NCBI GenBank assembly: GCA_949130485.1
Contig: OX422202.1
Location: 4,433,292 to 4,497,291 of the forward strand
Direction of reading: 5' to 3'
DNA: 64,000 nt
Source of the DNA: Agelas oroides
Lineage: Eukaryota > Porifera > Demospongiae > Agelasida > Agelasidae
The notes beneath the pieces were generated by a model, which searched no databases, was not told where the DNA came from, and worked only from the letters and a program-made list of their open reading frames with translations. The stretch's first letter is position 1, and every line of letters starts with the position of its first letter. The translations under genes and the position numbers were made by a program. Below, piece after piece: positions 22,236 to 33,689 of the stretch.

Positions 22236-22877
22236 AACCCATAAGTAGTACGTTCGTGGGTTTGTTTATAAGCCGTAGCTGCGGATACCACTCCACCACT
22301 TTTTGCTAACACTGCTCAGCTCATCTACGAAGAGTGAGTTGAATTTTTGGAGGGCTCAATTTTGAAGCCTGCATGTTTACGCGAAGTCACTTACTGTGCA
22401 GGACGCATTTGGCCAATATACAGGGTTCATCAGCTGTGCTGGGGTGCTGAAGATGGTGGGGACTGCTATATATCTGACTGTAATCGTTTGTATGATGTTG
22501 AGCATGGATCTCAAATGCTGACAGTAGAATGTAAATTGAGCACATGCAAACATGTACATTCCGCATCCATATGCAATGTGGTAAAATAATGCACTGCACT
22601 AGTCTCTGCCCCACACCAACTGTTATGTGTTTACTCTGTGGCCTTAATTGTCGAACTTGAAATAGGGTCTGGACACCTTCACTAGAAAAACTGGGACCTA
22701 GCTCTAAAGCATATTGGCATGTTGGACCACGTAAATTAAATTACTAGATTCTCATCCATGTTCCTGAAGGGGCTGGGCGGTTGTTTATAATTTATCTTAT
22801 GACCTGCTTTCCAGGAAAACATTCAAGGACAGGAAATTAGTACTTGATTGTATTTAATGTACTAATAATACAAAATC

Positions 22878-23035
22878 AAAGTGGTATAGTACAAAACCAC
22901 GGTAGTATAAAACCAGTGGTAGTACAAAACCACGGTAGTATAAAACCAGTGGCAGTACAAAACCACGGTAGTATAAAACCAGTGGTAGTACAAAACCAGT
23001 GGCAGTACAAAGCCAAAGTGGTGGTACAAAGTCAA
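22878..23035. repeat. 33-bp minisatellite, about 4 copies
   Basis: Alternating GTAGTATAAAACCAGTGG and (T/C)AGTACAAAACCACG units make a 33-bp period. Because 33 is divisible by three, the plus strand shows an 11-residue peptide repeat (VVVQNHGSIKP) in an open frame; this is a repeat by-product rather than evidence of a gene. Confidence 0.85.
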
Positions 23036-23059
23036 AGTTTAAAAGGGGGCTACTCAGGA

Positions 23060-24370
23060 AGTGTTCTGCTTCTTGCTACTAGAAGGCCGAGGAAGTGGTG
23101 CTCTTTTCCACCTAGATATTTGCATTGGTACTCTGACAGCAGATCAGGCACTTGTCCTGAAATTCCTTATCTCATAGCCACAGTAAAAAGAGCGGGGTTC
23201 ATGATTGGTACAGTCTGGTAAAGACTTTCTTTAGAACTGAGCAATCATTATGCTCAATGTCCTGGAGGCCACTGCCACACAAATACTGTACTTCTTCCAG
23301 TATTCCACTGAGTTCTGCTTTCTCCCTCCGGCTTAGAGCATTCTTGCTATAAATGAGTCTCCATTTTTCACATTCGTGGCACTCAATGACAAGGTTGACA
23401 TTTTTGGCGAATTGTGCAGTTGGAGTGAAGGGAATTCCACTGCCTGTTTTTCTGCCTCTTTGACTGAAGAACGGTGCTGCTCAGTTGTGTCATGTTTCCG
23501 TACAGGTGTTCAAACTCTCAGTGGTGGTCACCATCTGGCATGGGGTCTGGCAAATGGTGGAGGGAGTCAAAGACATCTTTTGGCAGTCATGGAAGTTTAC
23601 AGGTACAAGAGGGGGGTTCACACTGAACATGTAGTGATGTACCTGGCAGTGCTGTTGGAGGAAGTGCTGAAATCTCTCCTTTTGTGTCTCATTATTAGTG
23701 GTAGTTTCTGGGGTGATGGTTTCATCAACAGCAAGGATGTTTCCCCACAGTTCATCCATCTCGAGCTTTGAAGCTGCTTCAAAGGTGTCAGACTTGTGGT
23801 CCTTCAGCTGTAAGCCGATCCCTTGAAGAAGTGCTTTCATTGGGGCTAGTGCATCCAAGACCTCTCCCTCGAGATTCAGGTTGTTTGTTCCCAGTGTGCG
23901 AATGGATGAAAAGTTGCTGCATGAATTCAAGGCTTCTTCAAATGACTATATTTTCTGTCACATGATACCAACTGACTGGAGACCAATATTGAGAATTGAC
24001 ATGATGCGCTCTGCTGGGTTTTCCCAACTGTATGGTAAGGTGGTGTGCACACAGCACAGAGGAAGTCCAGGTCCAAGGCCAGAAAAAGGAATTTGCACGA
24101 ATACATATGTCAGTCGATGATCAGGACCACCATCAGTAGAGCAACAGTAGTGGGTGACAGTTGTCAACAGCTTCTAAGACCCTTTCAGCTCTGTCATGTG
24201 ACGAATAGGAGATGATGCATTCTCTTTGAGCCCCACAAACACCCTTCCAGTATAAAAGGATTCTGTAATGCTTTCAGGAATGTTAATGAGGAAACTAACA
24301 CTTGGTGTCAGTGAGAATTTGGTGAAGCCGTGATCAGACATGGCTAGCTTCTTAGCAGAAATCACCAGAA
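23060..24370 (-). pseudogene. Transposase-like relic with a TDGGPDHR motif, family not named
   Basis: Reading the minus strand from 24365: MSDHGFTKFSLTPSVSFLIN, FYTGRVFVGLKENA, then in a shifted frame STDGGPDHRLTYVFVQIPF and SWENPAERIMSILNIGLQSV, then a stop, then a helical domain from 23930 (LEGEVLDALAPMKALLQGIG) to 23490. The acidic 'DGG-x-DHR' and a downstream 'NP-x-ER-x-MSI-x-N' resemble Asp and Glu positions of an RNase H-like (DDE) fold. I recall similar multicopy uncharacterised proteins in sponges and cnidarians. At least one stop and two frame changes show it is inactive. Confidence 0.55.
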
Positions 24371-24379
24371 CCTGTATAT

Positions 24380-25000
24380 CTATGTATGCAGCGTTGTTTG
24401 TTCTTTACCTGTTTTCGTTGTTCTATGGCAGTTAATTTACAGCAGCTATACATTTGTGAATCTCAGCTGAGAACTGCATTCTTGCATATATAGATGGCTT
24501 ATACATATACTAGTGAAAGGAGTTTGTTGGACACAATTCTGGTGGTACACCCCTGTAGAAGGTTGGCCTACTGTGCACAGGTATACGTGATCACTGTGCG
24601 CATTGTTGGAGTGTATAATTTCTGTGCATGGTAAATTGTTACCACTCAACAATAAGTGACCAGCAACTGTTTTAAATGTGCACTTGCTTATGTTTTATCC
24701 TAACCAAACTTTTATATTTACGCTTTTGCTTATGTCCTAAGTTTTGCTAATGCTATGGGGAGAAACAGATGTCTGGCATGCTCAATACACTAACTCAATC
24801 ACTTATTCCAGCAGTCATATTTTCATACTGGAATCGGGTATGAATCATTGTTCTGATGGGCTCATGTGATATTGATATCAATTTGGGTGAAAAAATATCC
24901 AGCTGATCATGTTTCATTTGTCACTTCTGTGTGTTTGAGGGGGATACTGCATGGCCAACATGGATGTTTCGGCAATCTGTGACAGACCTGTAAACAGCAC
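24380..25000. other. No gene seen
   Basis: AT-rich sequence leading into the TG microsatellite; nothing recognisable. Confidence 0.35.
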
Positions 25001-25002
25001 CA

Positions 25003-25005
<3 letters not shown>

Positions 25006-25076
<71 letters not shown>

Positions 25077-25145
25077 CGCATGCATGCATGTGTGGCGCTT
25101 TGTGTGTGTGCGTGCATGCATGTGCATGTGTGTGCATGCATGCGA
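25006..25145. repeat. (TG)n microsatellite grading into TGCATG-type repeat
   Basis: About 33 TG units at 25008-25072 are followed by CGTGCATGCATG-like alternation to 25145. Long open frames on both strands here (poly-Cys/Val or poly-His/Thr) are artefacts of the repeat. Confidence 0.93.
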
Positions 25146-25159
25146 GCACATGACAGAGC

Positions 25160-26690
25160 ATTATAGCTTGCTGAACTGTGATTGAGCTGTAGAAGAATTA
25201 AGTTTTAACTGTAGGCAGTATTGTTTTTGGTTGAAATGAGGTCTGCAAGGTGCTTGTAGAAAACAGTGGCTTCCCCACCCATTCCTGTGGTGGCGAAAAG
25301 AGGTGGTGTGAATGAGGCTGATTCAACATCTTTTCTTCTATCTCCATGTCCTTTTTGCTTTCTATATATTGCTGGGATACTGCTGTGGCGGTAGCTCTGT
25401 GTGTTTGGGTGAAAAACCCTTAAGTCAAAAAATGCATGTTGCTGTTGTCCCCAGCAACCCCTTGCTCAGAATGTCAGCTCTGGCTGTCAAGAACGCTTTC
25501 ATTGTAGCGTTGGCTTGGATACCTTTGCAACAAGGCTCCATTGATGGGTCTGTGGGCTCCTGTAGAAGTACGAAGAATATAAATAGTCAAGTCAATGATT
25601 GGGATATACATAAAGAAGGTGAAATGTGATGAAGTGGTGGAGTATCGCCTGCTGTGCATACTGTATTCATACCAGTTTAGTAGGCAGTACTGGGTGTATA
25701 AACATCACCTCTGTATACAGCATTGTTTTCTCTTCCGATTTCCCCCAAGCTTGTCACTGTCTAGTGTTGACTTGTAGGGCGGAAGTGGAAGTGAGACTGT
25801 GGGGGTTGTTTTTGCCACTCTTCTATTTTTACTCAGAGATTTTTCTGGTCCAACTTTGACAGCTGGCATGCTCGTTGTGCCTTGTACACATGATTCCTGA
25901 TATCAGTATTTGTTGGGTAATAAGCCCTGTCCAGCAACTCAGGCTTTTGTTCTGGACAAAGTATGTGCAATATGTAATGTTTTATTGCTTGTTTGACCTC
26001 CTGTCTATCAGTAATCCCTTTTAAATTTGGAAAATAGGGTCGAGTGCAATTGACTTTATCTCATGCTTTAACGTGGCGGGTGAAGTCACCCGGCGGAGGT
26101 TACGAAAACATAAACCTGGGTTACAGTCAGGACCAGTGTTGCTCCTAGTTTCAGGGTTAGGGTTTGGTTTAGGGCAATTGTGTGTTGCCTAATTTTAAAA
26201 ATGGGTTTTAGTGGCTCATTAATATATTCATGAGCCAAAATTGCCACTTGATGGATGCATCTACATGCTCACTGTAGGTAGCGTCCTAACCACCAATGTA
26301 TCTCAAATCATTCTGTGCCAGCTTTTGTTCAGAGCTACTCCCAAAGTCAGGCTAGACTCATGTTTGTCACTACTCCTGGAATGGACAACTTTGACTGCAC
26401 CAAAATGAATGCACATTTCACAGCTTGTCTACGGGAGGGGCTAAGATTAAAGTTCAAACCACATCTTCACCTTATCAATTAATCAACATTACCATTGTTA
26501 TAAGCAGCTAAGTGCTTCACTTTTGTGTACATAAACCAGCAACAGCGTGCACAACTATAATTACAGTAGTTAGCTTGTAACTGCATGTAAGACCAAAAAC
26601 GTTGTTAGTTGGAGTTGTGTGTCGAGTGGGGGAGCACTAACACCACTGGCACATCGATGTTCAAAATTTCACACATACATAAAGTGTGAA
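25160..26690. other. No gene recognised
   Basis: This stretch holds several open frames of 60-105 residues. One plus-strand frame near 25312-25400 begins hydrophobic, but no splice-paired exon or familiar motif is visible. GGGTTAGGG-like words occur near 26155. Confidence 0.35.
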
Positions 26691-26707
26691 GTTAAAACAT
26701 AAGAGAG

Positions 26708-26820
26708 ATGGGGATGGGGTATTTATGGCTTAAATGGATGGGGCATTTTATGGCTTAAATGGGTGGGGCATTTATGGCTTAAATGGGTGGGGCATTTATG
26801 GCTCAAATGGATGGGGCGGT
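26708..26820. repeat. Tandem repeat, about 27 bp x 4
   Basis: Units of the form GGGGCATTTATGGCTTAAATG with GG(A/G)T linkers repeat four times with small length changes. Confidence 0.8.
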
Positions 26821-26926
26821 TAGTTACTGTTTTTTGGAGATATGCTCAAAAAAATACTGGTCTTCAGGGGAGTACCCTTTCCGGTCCTCACATGACCACG
26901 GGTTTCGGTCCCTTTGAACTCCCGAT

Positions 26927-26978
26927 CCGTGGCCTACTACAGAAAGGGCGGGACCACCCTTTCTGTAGTAGGCCACGG
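26927..26978. repeat. Perfect 22-bp inverted repeat, 8-base loop
   Basis: CCGTGGCCTACTACAGAAAG(GG) at 26927-26948 returns as its exact reverse complement at 26957-26978. It can form a strong stem-loop. There is no poly-T after it, so it is not a terminator of a known kind. Confidence 0.88.
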
Positions 26979-26984
26979 GGGGTC

Positions 26985-27330
26985 GGTTGGCATTCATACA
27001 GCTAAGAATATTCTAATTACTAAGCAAATTGGGGGTGGGGCTAAATGAGTGGAGTTGTCATAACACTAACTAGGGGGATGGGCAAACCAACGTACAGTCT
27101 CTCACTGACTCGCTGTCGTTTCGTGTCTGGCAGGCTTGTTCGGCGGTAGGCGTTTCTGTACTGAAGACTCTTGCTGGACACTCGGGTCTGTGCTGTGGCG
27201 ACTTTTTCGCGGTGCTGAGTACTATACTAGTTTGTATGTGCTGATTGGTCAAGAGCAGAAATACTAGTCACATGAAACACTATCTAAACATGAATCTGAT
27301 TGGTCAGATCACGTGATCAGCTCCACCCCA
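26985..27330. other. No gene seen; CG-richer stretch before the minisatellite
   Basis: It contains several CpG dinucleotides around 27110-27215 and a CTGATTGGTCA (CCAAT-box type) at 27241 and again near 27296. A promoter is possible but unproven. Confidence 0.3.
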
Positions 27331-27339
27331 ATGCAACAC

Positions 27340-27932
27340 GAATACAGATAATAGGCAACACCAATGCAGGGAATAGGCAACACCAATACAGGGAATAGGC
27401 AACACCAATGCAGGGAATAGGCAACACCAATACAGGGAATAGGCAACACCAAACAGGGAATAGGCAACACCAATACAGGAGATGGGCAACACCAATGCAG
27501 GGAATAGGCAACACCAATACAGGAGATGGGCAACACCAATGCAGGGAATAGGCAACACCAATACAGGGAATAGGCAACACCCACACAGGGAATAGGCAAC
27601 ACCAATACAGGAGATGGGCAACACCAATACAGGGAATAGGCAACACCAATACAGGAGATAGGCAACACCAATACAGGAGATGGGCAACACCAATGCAGGG
27701 AATAGGCAACACCAATACAGGGAATAGGCAACACCAATACAGAGAATAGGCAACACCCATACAGGGAATAGGCAACACCAATACAGGAGATAGGCAACAC
27801 CAATAGTGAAGATGGGCAACACCAATGCAGGGAATAGGCAACACCAATACAGGGAATAGGCAACACCAATGCAGGGAATAGGCAACACCAATACAGGGAA
27901 TAGGCAACACCAATACAGGGAATAGGCAACGC
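27340..27932. repeat. 22-bp minisatellite, about 27 copies
   Basis: The unit is AATAGGCAACACCAATACAG(GG), with GGAGATGGG variants at the junction. The period of 22 is not a multiple of three and the unit lacks stops on the minus strand, so all three minus frames stay open for over 200 residues with the same Cys/Ile/Val/Pro-rich peptide. These are not genes. A related array in the opposite orientation lies at 53690-54000. Confidence 0.95.
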
Positions 27933-27939
27933 AGAAAGA

Positions 27940-28890
27940 GTTGTAAGAAAGTGTCGTGTGTTTCTGAGTCATCCAGTTTTTCACTCATTCTTTGTCAAAT
28001 TCCTTCCTTGTCATCTGGATATAGGACTGTTCACTTTGGCTTTGTCCTTGCTGTTACTTCATCTCGATCAGTTAGTTCATCACCCTGATTGGTGTGTTAG
28101 TTCATCCTCTGATTGTCTTGGATGGGTGTGCTTGCTGTCTGCCTGCTAAGAGGCTGTTTGAGAGGCTTCAGTTGCATGTCTGGGTAATCCATTATCTTGC
28201 CAAATGGCTGGTTGTTGTGGTGTCTCTATTTTACTGGACTGAACACCAGCTGACCTTTTTCTACATGCAAAAAAAATCATTTCTATGCCCTGCAATTATT
28301 TAATTCCCTGCTGCATATGTGTTGCATACTGCATCATGCATATTAGCCTAGAAGCACAGTCTTACACTGCACAGTCACAGATTTAGCTAAACAGAAAGGC
28401 CAAAGCATCTTCAACTCTTGAAGCACTAGAACTAGCCATCACACATGCTTGGAGTGCATGAGGTCAAAATTACAGATAATGCAATACTACAGCACTAAAG
28501 TGAAGATCTGTAGCCTCAATTTTCAATGCCCAGTATCCACACTTTTCAGTGCAGACAACGAGTACAACCTTCTATTATCACCACATATGAAAATTTGTAG
28601 CCTGGTAAGCTGCCGACTTAATTTACACCACAGTTGTCACTCCAGCATAATCAGTACAGTATAAGTCAAGTGACCAGTAAGACTAGCTTATGTTTACACC
28701 ATGAGTGCTAGATCAATTTAGTCTTTATACCCCATGTGCTATATCTAGAGGTATGCACTGGTTATTAGGTCCCAATTCATTGATTTTTAGTTTCTCATCA
28801 GGTGCTTTCCCTGGACACAATGTGGGTGGGCGGGTATTACCATTATGTATTTATCCATAGCCAGCAGACATCTTGACAAACATGATCTCA
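27940..28890. other. No gene seen
   Basis: Unique-looking sequence between the minisatellite and the giant palindrome; nothing supportable. Confidence 0.35.
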
Positions 28891-28902
28891 GGAGGATCAG
28901 TG

Positions 28903-29834
28903 TAGCCTCGTACCCAGGCTCCTCCCCATGTAGAACAACGGGGAGAGAGCCTGGAAGATTTGATCACGTGCCCTGTGACGTACCGTGCTTGGTTTTGATA
29001 ATCGAATTATTGCCCACGCACTCTGACTCGAAATATTGCCCAGCATTGTAAAATGCTAGCAGCTTAGACCATCGTTGTTGTTGTTGGAGTTGTGGATGTT
29101 GCTGGGACTTACGGATCTGCTGTTTTACCGTTCAAGAGCTAGCTTGTAGGCTACAATAAGTGCAGCTTAATTCTACCGAGGCTTTTACATAGCCGCGGGT
29201 CGTTCGGTTCAACGGGCGCTCGAGACGGTCGCCTTGTTGATGGTCACAGCGCTGGTTGCTGCTCACTGTGACAGCAAGGGGTCCTTCGAAGGCCACTATG
29301 AGTAACTGTGAGTTCTAAAAACAAGTTCAATAAAGCTATAAGCTGTGTAGGTTCTACAAAGCTCATTCCCCAGCCAGCTTGTTGCATGTTAGTTATGTGA
29401 CCAAGCCTGGGAACTAGTTTTAGAACTCACAGTTACTCATAGTGGCCTTCGAAGGACCCCTTGCTGTCACAGTGAGCAGCAACCAGCGCTGTGACCATCA
29501 ACAAGGCGACCGTCTCGAGCGCCCGTTGAACCGAACGACCCGCGGCTATGTATAAAAAGCCTCGGTAGAATTAAGCTGCACTTATTGTAGCCTACAAGCT
29601 AGCTCTTGAACGGTAAAACAGCAGATCCGTAAGTCCCAGCAACATCCACAACTCCAACAACAACGATGGTCTAGCTGCTAGCATTTTACAATGCTGGGCA
29701 ATATTTCGAGTCAGAGTGCGTGGGCAATAATTCGATTATCAAAACCACGCACGGTACGTCACAGGGCACTTGATCAAATCTTCCCGGCTCTCTCCCCGTT
29801 GTTCTACATGGGGAGGAGCCTGGGTACGAGGCTA
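28903..29834. mobile_element. 932-bp near-perfect palindrome, family A foldback with 8-bp TSD
   Basis: The left end TAGCCTCGTACCCAGGCT is matched inverted at the right end, and the arms of about 420 bases are almost identical, separated by a roughly 100-base spacer (about 29318-29410). The exact 8-bp duplication GATCAGTG lies at 28895-28902 and 29835-29842. No transposase is encoded. It is the largest and best preserved of the TAGCCTCG-ended elements here. Confidence 0.92.
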
Positions 29835-29842
29835 GATCAGTG

Positions 29843-30580
29843 CTCATCATGCGTCACTTTAGAAGGGTTCTTTTGGATGCTGTGCAGTAGACAGACACGT
29901 TTGTTAGCATCATTTAATTGTCATGCTTATCCGGTTCGTTCGTACATCATTAGTATTTAAAACTAAAAATAATGGTGATAAACTCTATCGCAGAAATTTG
30001 TGCGGGGTGCCAATGAGAAACTAATAATCAACGAATAGGGACCTTATAGATGTACATCAAAAGCATTGGCAGCAAGACGCTATATTTAGTTTACAGGCTA
30101 ATATGATGTACCGCAAGATTCACCTACCAGTAGAGTAGCTATAGGTACATCATTGAACTGACCTTGTTTGCACAGCTAGTCCACTGTCCACTGAATAGAG
30201 ACACCCATGTTGTTCGTGATAGTAGGATAGCTGTGCTCTCTCCACAAATTAACGTTAGGCCTACATGCATGCCAAAGTACATCTCAGTCTTCTGGCTCTT
30301 GCGAATACTCTTTCGTGACGTCGTTGAGGTATTGGCACCAAAGTAAAAACAACTCCTGAGTCTCAGGGCTGAGACCTTCATTTCTATATCGTTCAGTCAC
30401 TGTGAGTGTCAGTGTCAGACACTTCAAGTTGCAGACGGGAAACTCGTATCACTGGCTAGTGATAGTTGTTCGGGGAACCAACATCACTGTAACAAAAGAT
30501 AATCGGTTTGAGGCTATCTCAGCTCACCCAAGTTGTAATTCAGACACCAGATAACAGTGGTCCAGTGGTCCGGCTAACGT
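29843..30580. other. No gene seen
   Basis: Unique-looking sequence; no supportable exon. Confidence 0.35.
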
Positions 30581-30587
30581 AGATAAG

Positions 30588-31496
30588 GTAAGTCGGGGTA
30601 ATTTCGGTCACGGGGTATTTCCGGTCACTTAGTAGAGAAGGACCTCTCTATTCTAACAGCTACCCTCTCAGCCAAAACTACGGTGCTGTACATATAGTTA
30701 AGTAGCAACACTTAGCTACAACATACCTGTCAGCAAAGTCGAGACCTTACTTCCTTTGCGCAGATCTGGCGTCACTTGTAGTTGCTGTAAGTGAAATGGC
30801 GCCAGTTTGACCTGTTAAAACTTCAGAACTCCTTTCCTTACTCTTAAGCGAAGGGAGGGCGCCCAGTCAAAACTGTGCAGACATAAACATCAACTATTAC
30901 CAAAAGCGACAGTACACTACTAGCAGCTCAGCACTTGCACTATGCCGTGAGGCGCTAACTCCTGCTTGGCCTACTTGCGTGGGTGGCGGATGAAAAACCC
31001 GTATAGGTGATTCAGCAACACTGCCCAAGGCAATTCCCGGCAGGAGTTTGGAAAAGCTAATTGTAGCACAATGCCCCGGGGCAAGAAAAAAGTTAACCCT
31101 GGCCCTATAACCTAACTCTAAACCTCGCGTGGGTATAGCCCCAGTAATTTTGCGGTGCCGTTAATCCGACTTGATCGCTTAGCTGTCCCCAGGGATGCCT
31201 TATACTTGCAAACGTCGTAAAAACGACGAACGAGCACCGCTGTCACCGTGTTCAGCATGACTATCAAAAGTGACCGGAAATACCCCATTAATGTTATTTT
31301 CTCATATTTAGAACACAACTTTCAATTTTCTCATGTACGTGAACCACCTATTGAATTGAAGCGAGTTGTTTGCAGCAAGTAGTATATACTTAGTAGTGTC
31401 AGCAACCACTGTTTAGCAAGCTCTTCATCGTGTACTTTTGGCACTGTGCTCGAGTAAAGTTGTAAGAGTCAAAGAGTGACCGGCGTTTTACCTTAC
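30588..31496. mobile_element. Possible inverted-repeat element with GGTCAC-type ends
   Basis: GGGGTATTTCCGGTCACTT at about 30613-30631 recurs inverted at 31268-31286. An outer TAAGGTAA...CGGTCAC segment at about 30584 has a loose inverted match near 31476-31496. No coding content or target duplication could be fixed, so the limits are uncertain. Confidence 0.4.
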
Positions 31497-31721
31497 TTCC
31501 GGGAATTTATTTGCAAGGCGGAAGTCCTCTTGTAACATTGAGATGAAGCGCGGATAAATCGAGCAGTTTCTACCAAGTTTTTGTAAGGCTGTAACTGGTG
31601 AGCGACGTGACGAATTCAAGTCGGGTTTCTGCTGAGCTGGTGAGGCATGACCACTGAGACGGAAAGAGCACTCATTTTTGAGGGAAAAAGTACCACCGCG
31701 GTTCGGGGCACTCTTTTCCAT
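31497..31721 (-). CDS. Possible first exon, unrecognised protein
   Basis: ATG at 31721 opens a 75-residue frame (MEKSAPNRGGTFSLKNECSF...), ending at a donor-like GGAA/GTAAGG. It is basic and Ser-rich with no familiar motif. Treat it as tentative. Confidence 0.25.
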
Positions 31722-31799
31722 GGCGCCCTCCCTACAGCTCCGTGTGGATAGGGTAAGAGAAACAGTTGCACACTTTTGGTTTGTCACTGCTTTTTGCCT

Positions 31800-32440
31800 A
31801 AAAAGGGTATCAAAATGAAGCTAATGCATCCAGCTTTTCAGTGAAGTAGCTAGTATTTGTGTCTCAGTTAACTCTTTCGTGATACAAGCCTTAGAGTTTG
31901 ATACAGAAATGTCCAATGTATACAGTCTGTGGTAGCTACATTCCCTGGCCCTACTTCTGAGGGGGGAGCATCAACCTCTTTTTCTATCTCTGATTGCTCC
32001 TCGGGTACACACCAACTTGAATCACGGGGTCAGAATGTAGATAACCGGTGTTCTGGATACAGGTGGAGGTGAGCTCACTGTGTGGTTGGTTCTTGTGTGA
32101 GTTGAGAGAGCAAGCACACCCTGGGGTACGGTGTCACACCCTTTCTCTTGCGTCTGAAAAAGTCACTGTTTCAAAAGCCACAGCCCTGATGAATGATTAG
32201 TAGTTTATTTGATCATCCACTAAGTCTTTCCCTTCTGAGTCCCATATTGTTTCCAAACCATTCTCTGTCCAGAAGGATCCATGGGTAGGAGCTAAACTGT
32301 ATTTTGTAAAGCGCTGTGTCCAAAGTACCGGTAATGAAAATTGAATTTTAGGGACAATACCTGCTGATACCAAAGTTCAATTTTAATATCAGTAGATAGA
32401 GCAGTAAAAGAGCTACAAAATTATATCATTTGGTCAGCAA
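31800..32440. other. No gene seen
   Basis: Unique-looking sequence before the next foldback element. Confidence 0.35.
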
Positions 32441-32450
32441 GACGTTTAGT

Positions 32451-32884
32451 AGCCTCGTTCCCAGGCCTCCCCCGTTTTACCTTCCGTTTGCGTTCACAAT
32501 AATACACGGGAGCGGAAGGCCGGCAAAAAACGGGGAAGGCCTGGGAGCATTCATCACGTGAATGACGTCAGGTGGACGTAGGGGGGGAGGGGCCCAACTG
32601 CCAAAACAACGCACAGGACCATCTGTTCAAGCGCTCTACCGCATTTTCGGGCTTCAGACTTTAGCGTGATGGCAACTACTCGTCTTGACCGGTAAGAAAC
32701 TCACTTTCAAGTTTAGTACGTTTATATTTGAATATCGGCCCCTCCCCCCCTACGTCCACCTCACGTCCACTCACGTGATGAATGCTCCCAGGCCTTCCCT
32801 GTTTTTCGCCGGCCTTCCGCTCCCGTGTATTATTGTGAACGCAAACGGAAGGTAAAACGGGGGAGGCCTGAGAACGAGGCTAGC
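32451..32884. mobile_element. Foldback element, family A, 8-bp TSD
   Basis: The left end AGCCTCGTTCCCAGGCCTCC pairs with an inverted right end AGCCTCGTTCTCAGGCCTCC. Arms of about 130 bases match closely, including the CGGAAGGCCGGC and CATCACGTGA segments. The direct repeat CGTTTAGT flanks it at 32443-32450 and 32885-32892. It contains a CACGTGA E-box-like site in each arm. Non-coding. Confidence 0.88.
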
Positions 32885-33042
32885 CGTTTAGTACAAGCGC
32901 TGTAGCTAGTAAAATTCACTTCGCAATATCTTATAGTACCAGTACTGGTACTTTAAGCATTTGCATTATATACATGCACAGATCTGTGTACCAGACCCTT
33001 TTTCAGTGGCTTAGGTAGCCAAATAAACCTATCTCCAAAGTA

Positions 33043-33681
33043 CCGTACTACCTCTAATTTAACGGACGTCTCTAATTATTCGGACAGCTTTGCGAATTAT
33101 TTTTTGACCTCTAATTGTACCGTACATTCAAAATTTCTTGAATTGATCGTACTCTAATTATTCCGGACAAGATGCGATCACAACGTGAAGCTTACAGTAC
33201 AATCACGATCACAAATGTATCAAGTTAGCTTAGTTCAAGTTCGATAGACCGGTCTTTTAGCTATCTGCTTGACAGGCGATGATCGGATGGGGGATCGTGC
33301 TCTTGGCACATGGCTGTATCGAGCTGTTGCGACGGCAAAACTCGTAATGGTCAATTGGTTCTTGACCTTGATGGGCGCTGGATCGTTCTCCTTCTCTTCT
33401 CCTTCACAAATGGGAAGTTCAAGGTATCTCTGCATGCCGTTAACCGTTGCTGTGACATTGGCTTCCTGAACACTCGCTGACTTCGTCGACTTGTCACTTG
33501 ACTTAACACTATAGCTAGCTGTACAGGTACACGTGGCAACGGCGCACACACCTTCTAATTTACTAGATGCTATTCTAATTTCTCGGACACTTATCACAGA
33601 TATTTTTGTGTACTCTAATTATTGCGGACAATAGCTATAATAATTATTTTTCTCGTGTCCGTTAAATTAGAGGTAGTACGG
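33043..33681. mobile_element. pogo/Tigger-like deletion derivative with TA duplication
   Basis: The ends CCGTACTACCTCTAATTTAA are exact inverted repeats of at least 25 bases, flanked by TA on both sides (33041-33042, 33682-33683), as in the Tc1/mariner/pogo superfamily. Sub-terminal units of CTCTAATTATTC(C)GGACA recur at least four times in both halves and look like transposase-binding sites. The interior keeps the likely C-terminal tail of a transposase. Confidence 0.82.
33235..33597 (-). pseudogene. Possible C-terminal tail of a pogo-like transposase
   Basis: A 120-residue minus-strand frame inside the TA-flanked element carries an acidic stretch (CEGEEKENDP), then KVKNQLTITSFAV and a basic Arg/Pro/Ser tail. 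QLTITSF resembles a PCNA-interacting (PIP) box, which is known near the end of pogo transposases. The DNA-binding and DDE domains are absent. The frame may be chance, but its position in such an element supports the reading. Confidence 0.4.
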
Positions 33682-33689
33682 TAGGTAGA

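Noticed and set aside
24907..25166. His/Thr-rich and Cys/Val-rich frames on both strands
   Set aside because: Translation of a (TG)n microsatellite.
27340..27932. Possible CRISPR array (22-bp repeats)
   Set aside because: Units are contiguous with no unique spacers, there are no cas genes and the context is eukaryotic.
27304..27988. Three overlapping minus-strand open frames over 200 codons, Cys/Ile/Pro-rich
   Set aside because: They are the three frames of a 22-bp minisatellite that lacks stop codons; all encode permutations of the same peptide.
30850..31735. AGGGAGGGCGCC and its complement as ends of an element
   Set aside because: Only 12 bases match and nothing inside or at the flanks supports an element.
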